Below are positions 16,867 through 26,508 of a DNA stretch of 64,000 nucleotides, piece after piece. Numbering within the stretch: the first letter of the stretch is position 1; every line of letters starts with the position of its first letter. The notes beneath the pieces are model-generated. The model was not told where the DNA came from. It was given only the letters and a program-made list of their open reading frames with translations, and did not search any database. A program made the position numbers and the translations under genes. This stretch comes from Pandoraea pneumonica (GTDB taxonomy: Bacteria > Pseudomonadota > Gammaproteobacteria > Burkholderiales > Burkholderiaceae), in contig NZ_CABPSK010000002.1 in the NCBI RefSeq assembly GCF_902459645.1, positions 558,001 through 622,000 on the forward strand, read 5' to 3'.

Positions 16867-19050
16867 ATGGCATCTCCTACTTCGAACGCCGCGCGCGTGC
16901 GCGCCGCTTCTTCGCTCACCGCTTCGTCCGCTTCCTCGCCCACCTCCCTCGCTTTCGCGCCGCTGCCGCTGGCCGCCTGCCTGACTCTGGCCTTCGCTGC
17001 CGTGCAAGCGCACGCGGCTGAGGACACCCCTGCGCAGACACCGGCGGTCACACAAACACAGCCGTCTGCCGCTGAACGACTCGGCGGCGATCCTTTAGCG
17101 CTGTCGACGACGTTCGTCACTGGCAACCCGCTCGGCCGGGCGGCTGCCGACCTGACCGTCCCCGTCACAGAACTCGATGGCAAAGCCCTAGTGCTGCGCC
17201 GCGCCGGCACCTTAGGCGAGACGCTCGACGGCCTGCCCGGTGTCTCGTCGACGTCATACGGCCCGAACGTCAGCCGCCCGATCATTCGTGGTCTCGATGG
17301 CGACCGCATCCGCCTGCTGCAAAACGGCACGGGCGCGCTCGATGCCTCGTCGCTGTCGTACGACCATGCCGTCGCGCAAGATCCGCTCTCCATCGAGCGC
17401 ATCGAAATCGTGCGCGGCCCGGCGGCGCTGCTCTATGGCGGCAACGCCGTGGGCGGTGTGGTCAACACCATCGACAACCGAATTCCGCGCGAACCGATCG
17501 ACGGCGTATCGGGCGCGGCAGACGTGAGCTACGGCGGAGCCAATCGCGAGCGCGCGGGCGCCGCGTTGATCGAAGTGGGCAACGGCCAGTTCGCGTTCCA
17601 CGTCGATGGCTTCGCGCGTAAGAGCACCGACTTGCGCATCCCGGGTTTCGCCCGTTCTGCGCAGCAACGCGCGCGCGACCCCGAGGGCACCGAGCAACCG
17701 TCCGGCACCTTGCCCAACAGCAACGGGCAGGCGAGCGGTGCCGCCGTCGGGGCGTCGTGGACGTGGGCGAACGGCTACACCGGCTTGTCTTACTCCGGCT
17801 ACGACTCCGACTACGGCACGGTGGCAGAAGAAAACACGCGCATCCGGTTGCGTCAGCAACGCCTCGCGTTGGCGAGTGAAGTGCGCGACTTGAGCGGCCC
17901 GTTCACCGCGCTCAAATTCAACTTCGGCTACACCGATTACGAACACAAGGAGATCGAAAACGGCGAGACCGGGACGACCTTCAAGAACCACGGCTTTGAG
18001 GGCCGCATCGAAGCCCGTCACGCGAAAATCGGCCCGCTCGAAGGCGCAGTGGGTGTGCAGTTCTCGCAGAATACGTTCTCGGCATTGGGCGAAGAGGCGT
18101 TTGTGCCGAAGAGCGATACGAGCAACGTGGCACTGTTTGCGCTCGAAGAGTGGGCGGTGAATCAAGCGGTGAAGCTCTCTTTCGGCGCACGCATCGAGCA
18201 CACACACGTGAAGCCGTCGGCGGGTGGCAACGAGCGATTCGACAACTTGCCCACGCGCAACTTCACGCCGGGCAGCGTCTCGGCGGGCGCGGTCTTCGCG
18301 TTGGCTCCGGCGTGGTCGGTGGCGTTGAACACGTCGTATACCGAACGCGCGCCGACCTTCTACGAGTTGTATGCCAATGGCCCGCACGTGGCGACCGGCA
18401 TCTGGGAAATCGGCAACGCGCAATCGAAGCTGGAGAAGGCGTTCTCGACGGACCTGTCGCTGCGTTACGTGAATGGCCCGAACAAGGGCAGCGTCGGTGT
18501 GTTCTACAGCCGCTTCTCGAACTTCATCGCACTGGAAAACACCGGCCGCTCCGTGAACGAGGAGGGCGAAGCGGTGACCTCCGGCGGCCTGCCGGTTTAT
18601 CAATACGCGGGAGTGCCTGCTGAACTCTACGGCGTGGAAGCGGAAGGACGCGCGCGCGTGTGGCAGGGCTACGGCAATGTCGATCTGGAGTTGCGCGGCG
18701 ACTACACGCTGGGCCGCAATCGCGACACCGGCGAGCCGCTGCCGCGCATCGCACCGCTGCGTTTGACGGCGGCGTTGGCGTACGGCCTCGGTCCGTGGGG
18801 TGCCCGTGTGGAAGTGGTGCACGCGAGCAATCAAGGGCGCGTACCAGCGGGCGATCTGACGACCAACGGCTACACCACGCTCGGGGCGGCGCTCACCTAT
18901 CAGTTCAAGACGGGTGGCGCGCAGTGGCTCGCGTATCTGAAGGGCGAGAACCTGACGAATCAGGAAGTGCGTCTGGCCAGCTCGTTCCTGCGCGACATTG
19001 CACCGCAGGGCGGACGCGCGGTGCGAGTGGGGTTGCGCACCACGTTCTAA
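16867..19050 (+). CDS. znuD: TonB-dependent outer-membrane receptor, ZnuD-like
   Basis: Outer-membrane active transporter of about 727 residues. It has a long signal region ending near QAHAAEDTP, a plug domain (TLGETLDGLPGVSSTSYGP ... RGLDGDRIRLLQNG, then SIERIEIVRGPAALLYGGNA) and a 22-strand-type barrel ending in an aromatic residue (GLRTTF). The plug signature ALDASSLSYDHAVAQDP is like that of the ZnuD zinc receptors of Neisseria and Acinetobacter. No long His-rich external loop is present. Start ATG 16867 gives a signal peptide; an ATG-less extension to 16798 is possible. Gene order after a palindromic Zur-type operator supports zinc uptake. Confidence 0.87.
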   Translation: MASPTSNAARVRAASSLTASSASSPTSLAFAPLPLAACLTLAFAAVQAHAAEDTPAQTPAVTQTQPSAAERLGGDPLALSTTFVTGNPLGRAAADLTVPVTELDGKALVLRRAGTLGETLDGLPGVSSTSYGPNVSRPIIRGLDGDRIRLLQNGTGALDASSLSYDHAVAQDPLSIERIEIVRGPAALLYGGNAVGGVVNTIDNRIPREPIDGVSGAADVSYGGANRERAGAALIEVGNGQFAFHVDGFARKSTDLRIPGFARSAQQRARDPEGTEQPSGTLPNSNGQASGAAVGASWTWANGYTGLSYSGYDSDYGTVAEENTRIRLRQQRLALASEVRDLSGPFTALKFNFGYTDYEHKEIENGETGTTFKNHGFEGRIEARHAKIGPLEGAVGVQFSQNTFSALGEEAFVPKSDTSNVALFALEEWAVNQAVKLSFGARIEHTHVKPSAGGNERFDNLPTRNFTPGSVSAGAVFALAPAWSVALNTSYTERAPTFYELYANGPHVATGIWEIGNAQSKLEKAFSTDLSLRYVNGPNKGSVGVFYSRFSNFIALENTGRSVNEEGEAVTSGGLPVYQYAGVPAELYGVEAEGRARVWQGYGNVDLELRGDYTLGRNRDTGEPLPRIAPLRLTAALAYGLGPWGARVEVVHASNQGRVPAGDLTTNGYTTLGAALTYQFKTGGAQWLAYLKGENLTNQEVRLASSFLRDIAPQGGRAVRVGLRTTF

Positions 19051-19069
19051 GCGGGACCTTGCCGCATAA

Positions 19070-19098
19070 ACGGGGTAATTTCCGAGAAATTACCCCGT
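19070..19098. terminator. Hairpin downstream of znuD
   Basis: Perfect 12-base arms ACGGGGTAATTT and AAATTACCCCGT around loop CCGAG, 19 bases after the znuD stop. There is no T-tract after it, so it may be a weak terminator or an mRNA 3' end stabiliser. Confidence 0.65.
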
Positions 19099-19197
19099 CA
19101 TCTCACATTAAGTGCGGCGCAATGCCGCGCAGATGGCATGTTTGATGACTCGCCTCTCAGCCCGTGAAACGCGTGCCACACACTGCCGTCGACGCCT

Positions 19198-19223
19198 CTT
19201 GATATTCCTTCGATTGCCCTAAA
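19198..19223 (+). promoter_or_regulatory. Sigma-32-like heat-shock promoter for hslVU
   Basis: CTTGAT (19198-19203), a 13-base spacer and CCCTAAA (19217-19223) resemble the sigma-32 consensus CTTGAA / CCCATNT. It lies about 110 bases upstream of hslV, a heat-shock gene in other proteobacteria. Confidence 0.5.
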
Positions 19224-19334
19224 CTACAGTCACGTCTCGCCCGGTCGGGCGTCTTCCCTCAACGACGAGGGGGCGCGCGTGAAGTCCGGGCCAATCGTTA
19301 CGGGGCGCATGTCGCCCCCCGAAAAGGAACAGGC

Positions 19335-19886
19335 ATGGAGCAATATCACGGCACCACTATCGTCTCCGTTCGGCGCGGCGATCAGGTCGCGCTCGGCGGT
19401 GACGGACAGGTCACGCTCGGCAATATCGTGATGAAGGGCACCGCCCGCAAGGTGCGAACCGTTTATGACGGCAAGGTCATGGTCGGTTTCGCCGGGGCAA
19501 CGGCCGACGCGTTCTCGCTACTCGATCGTTTCGAAGCGAAACTGCAAAAACACCAGGGTCACCTGACGCGCTCCGCCGTCGAACTTGCGAAGGACTGGCG
19601 TACCGACCGCATGCTGCGCCGTCTCGAAGCGATGATGATCGTCGCCGACGCGGAGACCACGCTCGTAATCACGGGCAATGGCGACGTGCTCGATCCGGAA
19701 GGCGGTGTGGCGGCGATCGGTTCGGGCGGTTCGTACGCAGAAGCTGCGGCACGTGCGCTGGTACAAAACACCGACTTGTCGCCTGCTGAGATCGTCAAGA
19801 AAGCGCTGACGATTGCTGGCGACATGTGCATCTACACGAACCAGAACCACATCATCGAATCGCTGCCGCCCAAGGCTGCCAAGTAA
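19335..19886 (+). CDS. hslV: ATP-dependent protease proteolytic subunit HslV (ClpQ)
   Basis: N-terminal-threonine peptidase that forms a double hexamer and degrades proteins unfolded by HslU. The 183-residue protein begins [14 protein letters not shown]; alignment with the E. coli mature form TTIVSVRR makes T7 the nucleophile after removal of a six-residue propeptide. [19 protein letters not shown] and the [15 protein letters not shown] block are family signatures. It is the first gene of the hslVU pair and follows a sigma-32-like promoter. Confidence 0.97.
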   Translation: MEQYHGTTIVSVRRGDQVALGGDGQVTLGNIVMKGTARKVRTVYDGKVMVGFAGATADAFSLLDRFEAKLQKHQGHLTRSAVELAKDWRTDRMLRRLEAMMIVADAETTLVITGNGDVLDPEGGVAAIGSGGSYAEAAARALVQNTDLSPAEIVKKALTIAGDMCIYTNQNHIIESLPPKAAK

Positions 19887-20004
19887 CGCGCAGCTGCGCA
19901 CTTGGCAACGCTTGAAGCCACGATTCACGCAACGACTAAACGAGTATCAAGTGACGACGGTCGACGCGCACGCCGCAGCAGGTGGACTCCTGCGACGTGA
20001 CTTG

Positions 20005-20027
20005 CCGGCCGGGGTATGACCGGCCGG
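20005..20027. repeat. Hairpin in the hslV-hslU spacer
   Basis: Two copies of the self-complementary CCGGCCGG (20005-20012 and 20020-20027) separated by seven bases can form a very GC-rich stem in the 178-base gap. It might stabilise the hslV message or attenuate read-through into hslU. Confidence 0.45.
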
Positions 20028-20064
20028 GCGTCACCCTGATCGAACCTCTAATTTGGCGAACGTC

Positions 20065-21423
20065 ATGACCCATATGACCCCCTCCGAGATCGTTTCCGAA
20101 CTCGACAAACACATCATCGGCCAGAACAAGGCCAAGAAGGCCGTCGCGGTGGCATTGCGTAACCGCTGGCGCCGTCAGCAGGTCGCCGACCCGCTGCGTC
20201 AGGAAATCACGCCGAAGAACATTCTGATGATCGGCCCGACCGGCGTGGGCAAGACCGAGATTGCCCGCCGTCTGGCCAAGCTGGCCGATGCGCCGTTCAT
20301 CAAGGTTGAAGCGACCAAGTTCACCGAAGTGGGCTATGTGGGCCGCGACGTGGACAGTATCGTGCGTGATCTGGCGGAAATCGCCATCAAGCAGACGCGC
20401 GAAGCCGAAATGAAGAAGGTGCGTACCAAGGCCGAAGACCGTGCCGAGGACCGCATTCTCGATCTGCTGTTGCCGACGGGCCGCGAGTCCTCGCGTGATA
20501 TCCGTTTCGGTTCGGTCTCGCATGAGCCGGAAGCCAGCACCGAAGATAACGCCACGCGTCAGACGTTCCGCAAGCGTCTGCGCGAAGGTGCACTCGATGA
20601 CAAGGAAGTCGAGCTCGAAGTCGAGATTCCGGCGCAGGGCATGGAGATCATGGGCCCGCCGGGCATGGAAGAGATGACCGAGCAGATCAAGGGCATGTTC
20701 GCTAATCTGGGCAACCAGCGCAAAAAGCGCCAGAAGCTCAAGATCAAGGACGCGCTCAAGGTGCTGACCGACGAAGAAGCGTCGAAGATGCTCAACGACG
20801 AAGAGGTCAAGCAATTGGCCCTGCGTAACGTCGAGCAGAACGGTATCGTGTTCCTCGACGAAATCGACAAGATCGCCACGCGCAGCGAAGTGGGCGGCGG
20901 CGACGTGTCGCGTCAGGGTGTGCAGCGCGACTTGCTGCCGCTGGTCGAAGGCACGACGGTAAGCACGAAGTTCGGCATGATCAAGACGGATCACATCCTG
21001 TTCATTGCGAGCGGTGCCTTCCATCTGGCCAAGCCGAGCGATCTGATTCCGGAATTGCAAGGCCGTTTCCCGATCCGCGTCGAACTCGATTCGCTGTCGG
21101 TCGAAGACTTCGAGTCGATTCTTACGCAAACCGACGCAAGCCTGGTGAAGCAATATCAAGCCCTGCTCGCGACGGAAGATGTGGCGCTCGAATTCGCGCA
21201 AGACGGTATCAAGCGTCTCGCTGAGATCGCATTTTCGGTGAACGAGAAGACGGAAAACATCGGGGCACGTCGTCTTTACACCGTCATTGAAAAGCTGCTT
21301 GAAGACATTTCGTACAACGCCGGCAAGCAGGCCAATCAGGTCGTCACCATCGACGCGGCTTACGTGAACGAGTCGCTGGGTGAAGTGGCGCAGAACGAAG
21401 ACTTGTCGCGTTACGTGCTGTAA
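20065..21423 (+). CDS. hslU: ATP-dependent protease ATPase subunit HslU (ClpY)
   Basis: AAA+ unfoldase that feeds substrates to HslV. It has 452 residues. Walker A is GPTGVGKT (residues 57-64), the pore-loop and sensor region includes [15 protein letters not shown], and Walker B is [11 protein letters not shown]. The inserted I-domain lies between about 110 and 240, and the C-terminus ends in SRYVL, the tail that docks into HslV. I chose ATG 20065 ([10 protein letters not shown]), which matches related proteins; an upstream TTG adds four residues and no clear Shine-Dalgarno distinguishes them. Confidence 0.96.
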   Translation: MTHMTPSEIVSELDKHIIGQNKAKKAVAVALRNRWRRQQVADPLRQEITPKNILMIGPTGVGKTEIARRLAKLADAPFIKVEATKFTEVGYVGRDVDSIVRDLAEIAIKQTREAEMKKVRTKAEDRAEDRILDLLLPTGRESSRDIRFGSVSHEPEASTEDNATRQTFRKRLREGALDDKEVELEVEIPAQGMEIMGPPGMEEMTEQIKGMFANLGNQRKKRQKLKIKDALKVLTDEEASKMLNDEEVKQLALRNVEQNGIVFLDEIDKIATRSEVGGGDVSRQGVQRDLLPLVEGTTVSTKFGMIKTDHILFIASGAFHLAKPSDLIPELQGRFPIRVELDSLSVEDFESILTQTDASLVKQYQALLATEDVALEFAQDGIKRLAEIAFSVNEKTENIGARRLYTVIEKLLEDISYNAGKQANQVVTIDAAYVNESLGEVAQNEDLSRYVL

Positions 21424-21453
21424 TTGCAGACGTCGGTAAGTCTGATGTGAGTA

Positions 21454-21480
21454 ACGGCCCCTCGCGGGGCCGTTTTCTTT
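21454..21480 (+). terminator. Rho-independent terminator of hslVU
   Basis: Arms ACGGCCCC and GGGGCCGT around loop TCGC, followed by TTTTCTTT. It also lies just past the stop codon of the convergent 1418-residue gene. Confidence 0.88.
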
Positions 21481-21486
21481 TGCCGT

Positions 21487-24400
21487 TCAGGAAAATTTGA
21501 GCATACGGAGCAAGTCGCGTAGTTCGCGATCTTCGATTTGCGCGATTCGGTTGGCGCGTGTGGTGTATTCGAGCAACGCGCTGGGCTCGCGCGCGTAGGC
21601 GGACGAGATCCGAACGTTGTCGTCGGCATGTTGCATCAGTGCGTTCTCGAGCACGACGCGCAATCCGCGTTCGACTGTCGCGTCCTCGACGGGCCGGATG
21701 CGTAAGTCGCCCGTAATCAATTCCGTGAGGGCACCTACCGTGCGATGCGTCATCGTCATGTACCGCGGCCCCGAGCTCGAAAGGTAGTACACCGGCCCAG
21801 AGTGCATTTCAATCTCGCCCAATGCGCGGTTAATACGCCACGGCGCGCGGGTCGATGCTCCGCTCGAGCAGGGCATCTCCGATTCCGCGCGGGCCACGAT
21901 GCGCCAAGCGCCCACGTTATCGCCGGACGCCCAGCGCTGATAGAGAAAGCGAAACAAGCGGCTGCGCGAGATGAGGCGTTGCGAAACGTCGGTTAGATCT
22001 GCATTGGCACCCAGCAATCTTCCCGGCGCATGTAAGTCTGGACTCGTTAGCGGACTCCGCTGCGAGGTCACCCAAAGTCGCTCGAATCGCAAGGTCTGCT
22101 CCAATCGCAAGCCATCCGCTACGGTGGCGCGCGAAGTCACCTCCTGAGTGAGGGCGTGCGTCGAGGGGCGTAAGTTCATTTGCCGGTCGAGCATACGATC
22201 GAGGTATCGGTTTTCGTCGTGCATGCGTGCGACGACGTCGTCCGAAACGGGCTCGACCGGGCCATCTCCTCCGCTGGGATGCGAGTGCTCGGGCGACTTC
22301 ACGGAGCTGCCCGACGATGACGATGACCGGTAGATAACACGCTCCTCGTAGCGCCAGCCTGCTTCGAAACCGATGCGATCGGTGAGATACACGATCGCCC
22401 CCCGATGCTGGGTGGCGTCTACGGGGTCATCGAGATCGGTCAGTGCGTGAAGGCACTCATGCAACCATCCGCGCTCGGGCGAAAACGGGGTCGTGCCCGA
22501 TTGTGTCTGGTACTGCTTACGGCCAAACTCCTCGTCTGTGCATATCCATATCCGACCAGCATCGGGCTGCACTTTGGGATCGAATCCCTCGACAACTTCG
22601 AGCTTCCACGGCTGCCCATTCTCCGGCAACGACGACCTGTCGATGATCGCGCGAAAGGTGGGTGACTTCTCGGCTAACGCTTCGAGCCGAGCAATCACCG
22701 CATTCCCCGCGTCCGAAGTACTCGTTATCAACTCCGACAGCACGCGCCCGGTCAACGGGGCGGGCGCCGAGACGTAGTCGTGGACGATGCGCAGCACTTC
22801 GGTGAGTGAGGCCCGGCGCGACCCTTCGATCCATCGCTTGATATCGACCACCGTGGGCTGCTGCCCAAGTGCCACGGGTGAGAGATGGGTATGTGGCGGT
22901 GATGGGACGTTCGGCTCGAGGGGCGGTGTTTGCGCGGCGAAGATCTTGATATCTTCGTTGAAGATGAGTTCGAACGATGGTTCGTCTCGCGTCGTGCGCC
23001 GTGGTCTTTCGTCCACTCGCTTAATCGACGGTAGTCGCCGGACGTTCTCCGGCAATTGCGCAGGATCGACAAAGACGTCGTACGGGTCGATGCCCGAAGC
23101 ACGAGGTTCGGACGACGCTGAGATGGCGTCTTGAGAGAGAAAATCGAAGTTTGCCAACGAGATATCTGTCGTTCTCGCGTCCGAGCCGTGATCGGCTAGC
23201 GGCTCTGAGAGCATGTCGAGCATCGACATCGCCGATCGGTGGGAGGGGGGCATGCGCATCGTCTCGGCAAAGGCCCGTTCCATGTTCCGCGTTAGAAAAC
23301 GTTGTGACGTGTGGGTCAGGCAGGCCATGAATGCATCGACACCCAGGCCGATGACTCCTTCGCGGAATTCGGTGAAGTTACGCCGCGCGATACCTTCGCC
23401 AGTCTCCCATGCGGGCACCAGAAACGGCACCATTTCAGCGACGGCGCGCCAGTTATTTTGCTTCACCTGTTCGGCAACGTAAAACATCGGCTCCGCAATC
23501 GTAAGACGTTGGAGAAAATCGCGGACGTCTTCGATGAACAGCAGCCAGTCCGGTGGATCGAGCGACTCGGCACGGGCGCTGAGATTGTTCACGGTGACAA
23601 TGAGCTTCACGGCCGACGCGCGGATCTCCGGCGAGTTCTTGACACCAGCAAGTCGAATGAGCTCATCGATCTTGGCGGGCATCTCGGCGCGCGTTTGCAG
23701 GCGCTTGTTGAATCGATCCAACGCATTTTCCATGAACGTGAAACAGTCAATTCGCCGAAGGGGAGGCCCAAGGAAGTAGAGCGGAATGCGTGTCTTAACG
23801 GAGCCAAGGCAATGTTTGACTGGGGTGGCGAGAGTCGCGCCGACCCCCACTCGCGATGGTGGCCCGACGTGAAGTGTCGCTCGCACTGGCTGGCTCAAAT
23901 CGGTGGAGTTAAATCCGAACCGTAGCAGTATCTGCTCGGCCGCACGGGTTTCGTTGAAAACGGGCAACGGATCGTACGCGCGAAGGCGTTGCTCGAACCG
24001 CTCCCAAAGCTGGGTGAGTTGTTGTTGCCGGGTTGCGCTCGTTGCGTTTTCCCCATCCGCTCCACTCGCCTCATTCGCCAGTAATGTGTGCAATGCCGTG
24101 GCATTCCCCATCGCATCCGAAGGCGTACTCGCCGTGAGCATATGGGCGGCACTCACCAACAGCGGGTCGACGGGCCAGGACTTTTGATGCTTCCAGTCGG
24201 CGGCGAGACGGTTGAAATTCTTGACCAAGACGCTGGCGTTGTGCAGGCCTGTCGCTTCGATGCCGTGTGCCGGACCCAGCCGCATCAGGATGGTTGCCAT
24301 CGACTGAAGCGGCGTACCAAACGGATAGTCCGTATTCTCGGCGAGCTCTGCCAAGCGAACGCTGAGCAGTGTCTCGATGCCGTCGCGTGTCGTTTCGGGA

Positions 24401-25743
24401 GAAGCGTCGCTGGCGGGCAGCGCCCAATCAATGCGTTCGTCAATGCATTGCGCTCGCAAATTGTCGATGCGCGTCGTGTTTTTTACTAGTGCGCTTGCTA
24501 ACGCAGCGACCGTCTGGTCTTGCGCATCGCGTACCGCCATGCCGTCGAACCACGGGCCTAGTTCCGCAGGTGCCGAGGGGGGCAGCAAAAGGTATCCGGC
24601 CCGCAGTATGCCGACATGTTGCTCAAGCGCTGATATGAACTGCTGAACCACGACGTCGACCGGGGTTTCCGGATCCAAGGGTACCGTCAATGAAACGCGT
24701 TCGTACAACAGCGCGGCCTCCGTCGTGAGTGGGTCGTTGCGTGTGCTGTTTAAGCGGTAATCGTCCGACACGACGTCCTGCATGGATGCCCCATGACGAA
24801 AGTGCACGATGCGAAGGATGTCGAGCGGTAGCGGGCGGTGTGCCGCCAAGCGCGTGAGGTTAAGTGCCGGGAGCGAATTGCCCCTGTCGTCAACGATCAA
24901 ATCGGAAAGCAGCAAGGGCTGTCTGAGTTCGCGTTCCCACCGATGTACTGCAACGCTGTAGACGCTACGTTGCGTTTGCGGTTCTGTGATCCCCGCGACA
25001 CGAAGCGCGTCCTGCAACTCGGCCTGTAGACGCGCAGTAACTAACGATGCGTCAAGTAACTCGCTGGCAACAAATGGGCGCGAATAAGTGACCTGCCGCC
25101 GCCATCGCTCGGTGCCGTTAAGGCTCTCGAAAATGGCTTCTGGTGTGCGTGTGGATTGTGACACCGGCCTGAACACCGCCGTCGGCCACTGGGTCGTGCT
25201 CAGCGGCGGGTTCAAATCCCCGTCGACGACGGCGATGGCATCGGAACTGGTAGACGCGGGGAACGGCTGCACGACCGTGGAATCATCATCGGGATATCCC
25301 AGTCGCCCGGGGCGCGCGAGGGCAAAGAAATTGTCGCCGGAGCGCGAATCGGCTAGCGACGTGGTGGAATTCGCGCCATAGGCGTCGACCGCGACTAGCA
25401 CCGCGGCGAAGGCCGTGAGGAACGAGATTCCGGCAAGTACCGGGGGGACGTTGCGTGAACTCGGTGGCAGTTGGGCAGCGTGCCGACTCGACGGATGTCT
25501 CGATGTCGCCGCCCGGCTGCCGATATTCGTCGCATGAGCGCCGGTAAAGCCGTCGCGTCGGCTTAACGGGCTCAACGGGTGTAACGGACTTAACGCCACT
25601 ATGGTGTGCGTCGGCGAGTCTCTGGATCGGTTCGAATGCCGCGCCCGCCGACGCTCGCCACGCCCAGGCGCTGCACGTTGTGACGCGGTGTTGCGCGAAA
25701 TCCGTCCGCGCGCGTGATGCGAAGCGATCCAGGGTTGCGGCAT
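21487..25743 (-). CDS. Unrecognised 1418-residue protein with HExxH metallopeptidase-like motif
   Basis: I do not recognise the protein as a whole. ATG 25743 is chosen because GGAGAG lies five bases upstream. Residues 1-98 are Arg/Ser/Pro-rich and look disordered; about 99-123 is one strong hydrophobic helix (VLAGISFLTAFAAVLVAVDAYGA), a late signal anchor or cleavable signal. A long mixed alpha/beta-looking region follows without obvious repeats. Near the C-terminus, H1095-E-C-L-H1099 with D1105 six residues later gives HExxHx5D, preceded by ERGW and followed by RGAIVYLTDR. That arrangement resembles my recollection of the PipA/GtgA effector proteases. A Ser-rich linker (SSSSSGSS) comes soon after. 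It lies alone between hslU and regA and by eye is less GC-biased than its neighbours, hinting at acquisition. Confidence 0.8.
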   Translation of the reverse strand: MPQPWIASHHARGRISRNTASQRAAPGRGERRRARHSNRSRDSPTHTIVALSPLHPLSPLSRRDGFTGAHATNIGSRAATSRHPSSRHAAQLPPSSRNVPPVLAGISFLTAFAAVLVAVDAYGANSTTSLADSRSGDNFFALARPGRLGYPDDDSTVVQPFPASTSSDAIAVVDGDLNPPLSTTQWPTAVFRPVSQSTRTPEAIFESLNGTERWRRQVTYSRPFVASELLDASLVTARLQAELQDALRVAGITEPQTQRSVYSVAVHRWERELRQPLLLSDLIVDDRGNSLPALNLTRLAAHRPLPLDILRIVHFRHGASMQDVVSDDYRLNSTRNDPLTTEAALLYERVSLTVPLDPETPVDVVVQQFISALEQHVGILRAGYLLLPPSAPAELGPWFDGMAVRDAQDQTVAALASALVKNTTRIDNLRAQCIDERIDWALPASDASPETTRDGIETLLSVRLAELAENTDYPFGTPLQSMATILMRLGPAHGIEATGLHNASVLVKNFNRLAADWKHQKSWPVDPLLVSAAHMLTASTPSDAMGNATALHTLLANEASGADGENATSATRQQQLTQLWERFEQRLRAYDPLPVFNETRAAEQILLRFGFNSTDLSQPVRATLHVGPPSRVGVGATLATPVKHCLGSVKTRIPLYFLGPPLRRIDCFTFMENALDRFNKRLQTRAEMPAKIDELIRLAGVKNSPEIRASAVKLIVTVNNLSARAESLDPPDWLLFIEDVRDFLQRLTIAEPMFYVAEQVKQNNWRAVAEMVPFLVPAWETGEGIARRNFTEFREGVIGLGVDAFMACLTHTSQRFLTRNMERAFAETMRMPPSHRSAMSMLDMLSEPLADHGSDARTTDISLANFDFLSQDAISASSEPRASGIDPYDVFVDPAQLPENVRRLPSIKRVDERPRRTTRDEPSFELIFNEDIKIFAAQTPPLEPNVPSPPHTHLSPVALGQQPTVVDIKRWIEGSRRASLTEVLRIVHDYVSAPAPLTGRVLSELITSTSDAGNAVIARLEALAEKSPTFRAIIDRSSLPENGQPWKLEVVEGFDPKVQPDAGRIWICTDEEFGRKQYQTQSGTTPFSPERGWLHECLHALTDLDDPVDATQHRGAIVYLTDRIGFEAGWRYEERVIYRSSSSSGSSVKSPEHSHPSGGDGPVEPVSDDVVARMHDENRYLDRMLDRQMNLRPSTHALTQEVTSRATVADGLRLEQTLRFERLWVTSQRSPLTSPDLHAPGRLLGANADLTDVSQRLISRSRLFRFLYQRWASGDNVGAWRIVARAESEMPCSSGASTRAPWRINRALGEIEMHSGPVYYLSSSGPRYMTMTHRTVGALTELITGDLRIRPVEDATVERGLRVVLENALMQHADDNVRISSAYAREPSALLEYTTRANRIAQIEDRELRDLLRMLKFS

Positions 25744-25748
25744 ATCAG

Positions 25749-25754
25749 CTCTCC
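25749..25754 (-). promoter_or_regulatory. Ribosome-binding site setting the start of the 1418-residue gene
   Basis: Minus-strand GGAGAG, five bases before ATG 25743. It argues against the longer open frame that begins at 25782. Confidence 0.6.
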
Positions 25755-25965
25755 GTCCCAATAACGTAACGCGCCCGCGCAAGCGCTCGGCGGCGTTCGT
25801 TCTCGGCTAAATAAGGAGTGCTGATATTGCGCTTCGAAATGCGCGCTGCGAAGCCTTTGAATGGGCTCGGAGAGGATTTTCGGATCTGTCCGAGGCGGCG
25901 CTAGGAATGGCTATTCGGCCGCTCGGACAACCGGCATGCGATGAACGCGCTGCCGGTGACATTGC

Positions 25966-26508
25966 TTACTGTTTGACCGGCCGTTTGAGCAGTTTGCGTT
26001 GCAGCGTGCGGCGATGCATGTTCAGCGCGCGAGCGGTCGCCGAGATGTTGCCGTTGTGCTCGGCGAGCACACGTTGGATGTGCTCCCACTCCAGCCGGGC
26101 AACCGACAGCGGCGAGGGGTTCTCGATCGCTTCGTCGGCCTGCGTCTCGCTCGCGTCGTTACGCAGCGAGGCGAGGATCGTGTCGGCGTTGGCGGGCTTC
26201 GCGAGATAGTTATCGGCGCCGTCCTTCACCGCCTGCACGGCCGTGGCGATGCTGGCGTAACCCGTCAGCACCAGCATGCGGGCTTTCGGTTGCAAGGCGC
26301 GTAGGGGCGCAATGAGCGGCAAACCCGAATCGTGGCCCAGATGCAGATCGACCGAAATCAGATCGAACTGGCGCGTGCGTGCGGCGAGCAGCGCAGCCGC
26401 ACCGTCACCGGCAATTTGCACGTCGTAGCCGCGGCGGGTGAGGGCGCGTGCCAGCGTTTCGGCGAAGACGACGTCGTCGTCGATGAGAAGAAAGTGGGAG
26501 GCGTTCAT
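25966..26508 (-). CDS. regA: Response regulator RegA/PrrA/RoxR family
   Basis: Redox-responsive transcriptional regulator of 180 residues. The receiver domain has the acidic pair in LLIDDD (residues 8-12), phospho-acceptor D55 (ISVDLH), T81 region (LTGYAS) and K104 region (AKPA). A short linker leads to a Fis-type helix-turn-helix at the C-terminus (NGNISATARALNMHRRTLQRKL), the architecture of RegA/PrrA. Its start overlaps the regB stop by four bases, so the two are translationally coupled. In other proteobacteria this pair controls respiration and redox balance. Confidence 0.93.
   Translation of the reverse strand: MNASHFLLIDDDVVFAETLARALTRRGYDVQIAGDGAAALLAARTRQFDLISVDLHLGHDSGLPLIAPLRALQPKARMLVLTGYASIATAVQAVKDGADNYLAKPANADTILASLRNDASETQADEAIENPSPLSVARLEWEHIQRVLAEHNGNISATARALNMHRRTLQRKLLKRPVKQ

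Noticed and set aside
17254-18834. A 526-residue minus-strand frame opposite the znuD-like gene
   Set aside because: The receptor frame has plug and barrel motifs and a proper terminal aromatic residue; the antisense frame has none.
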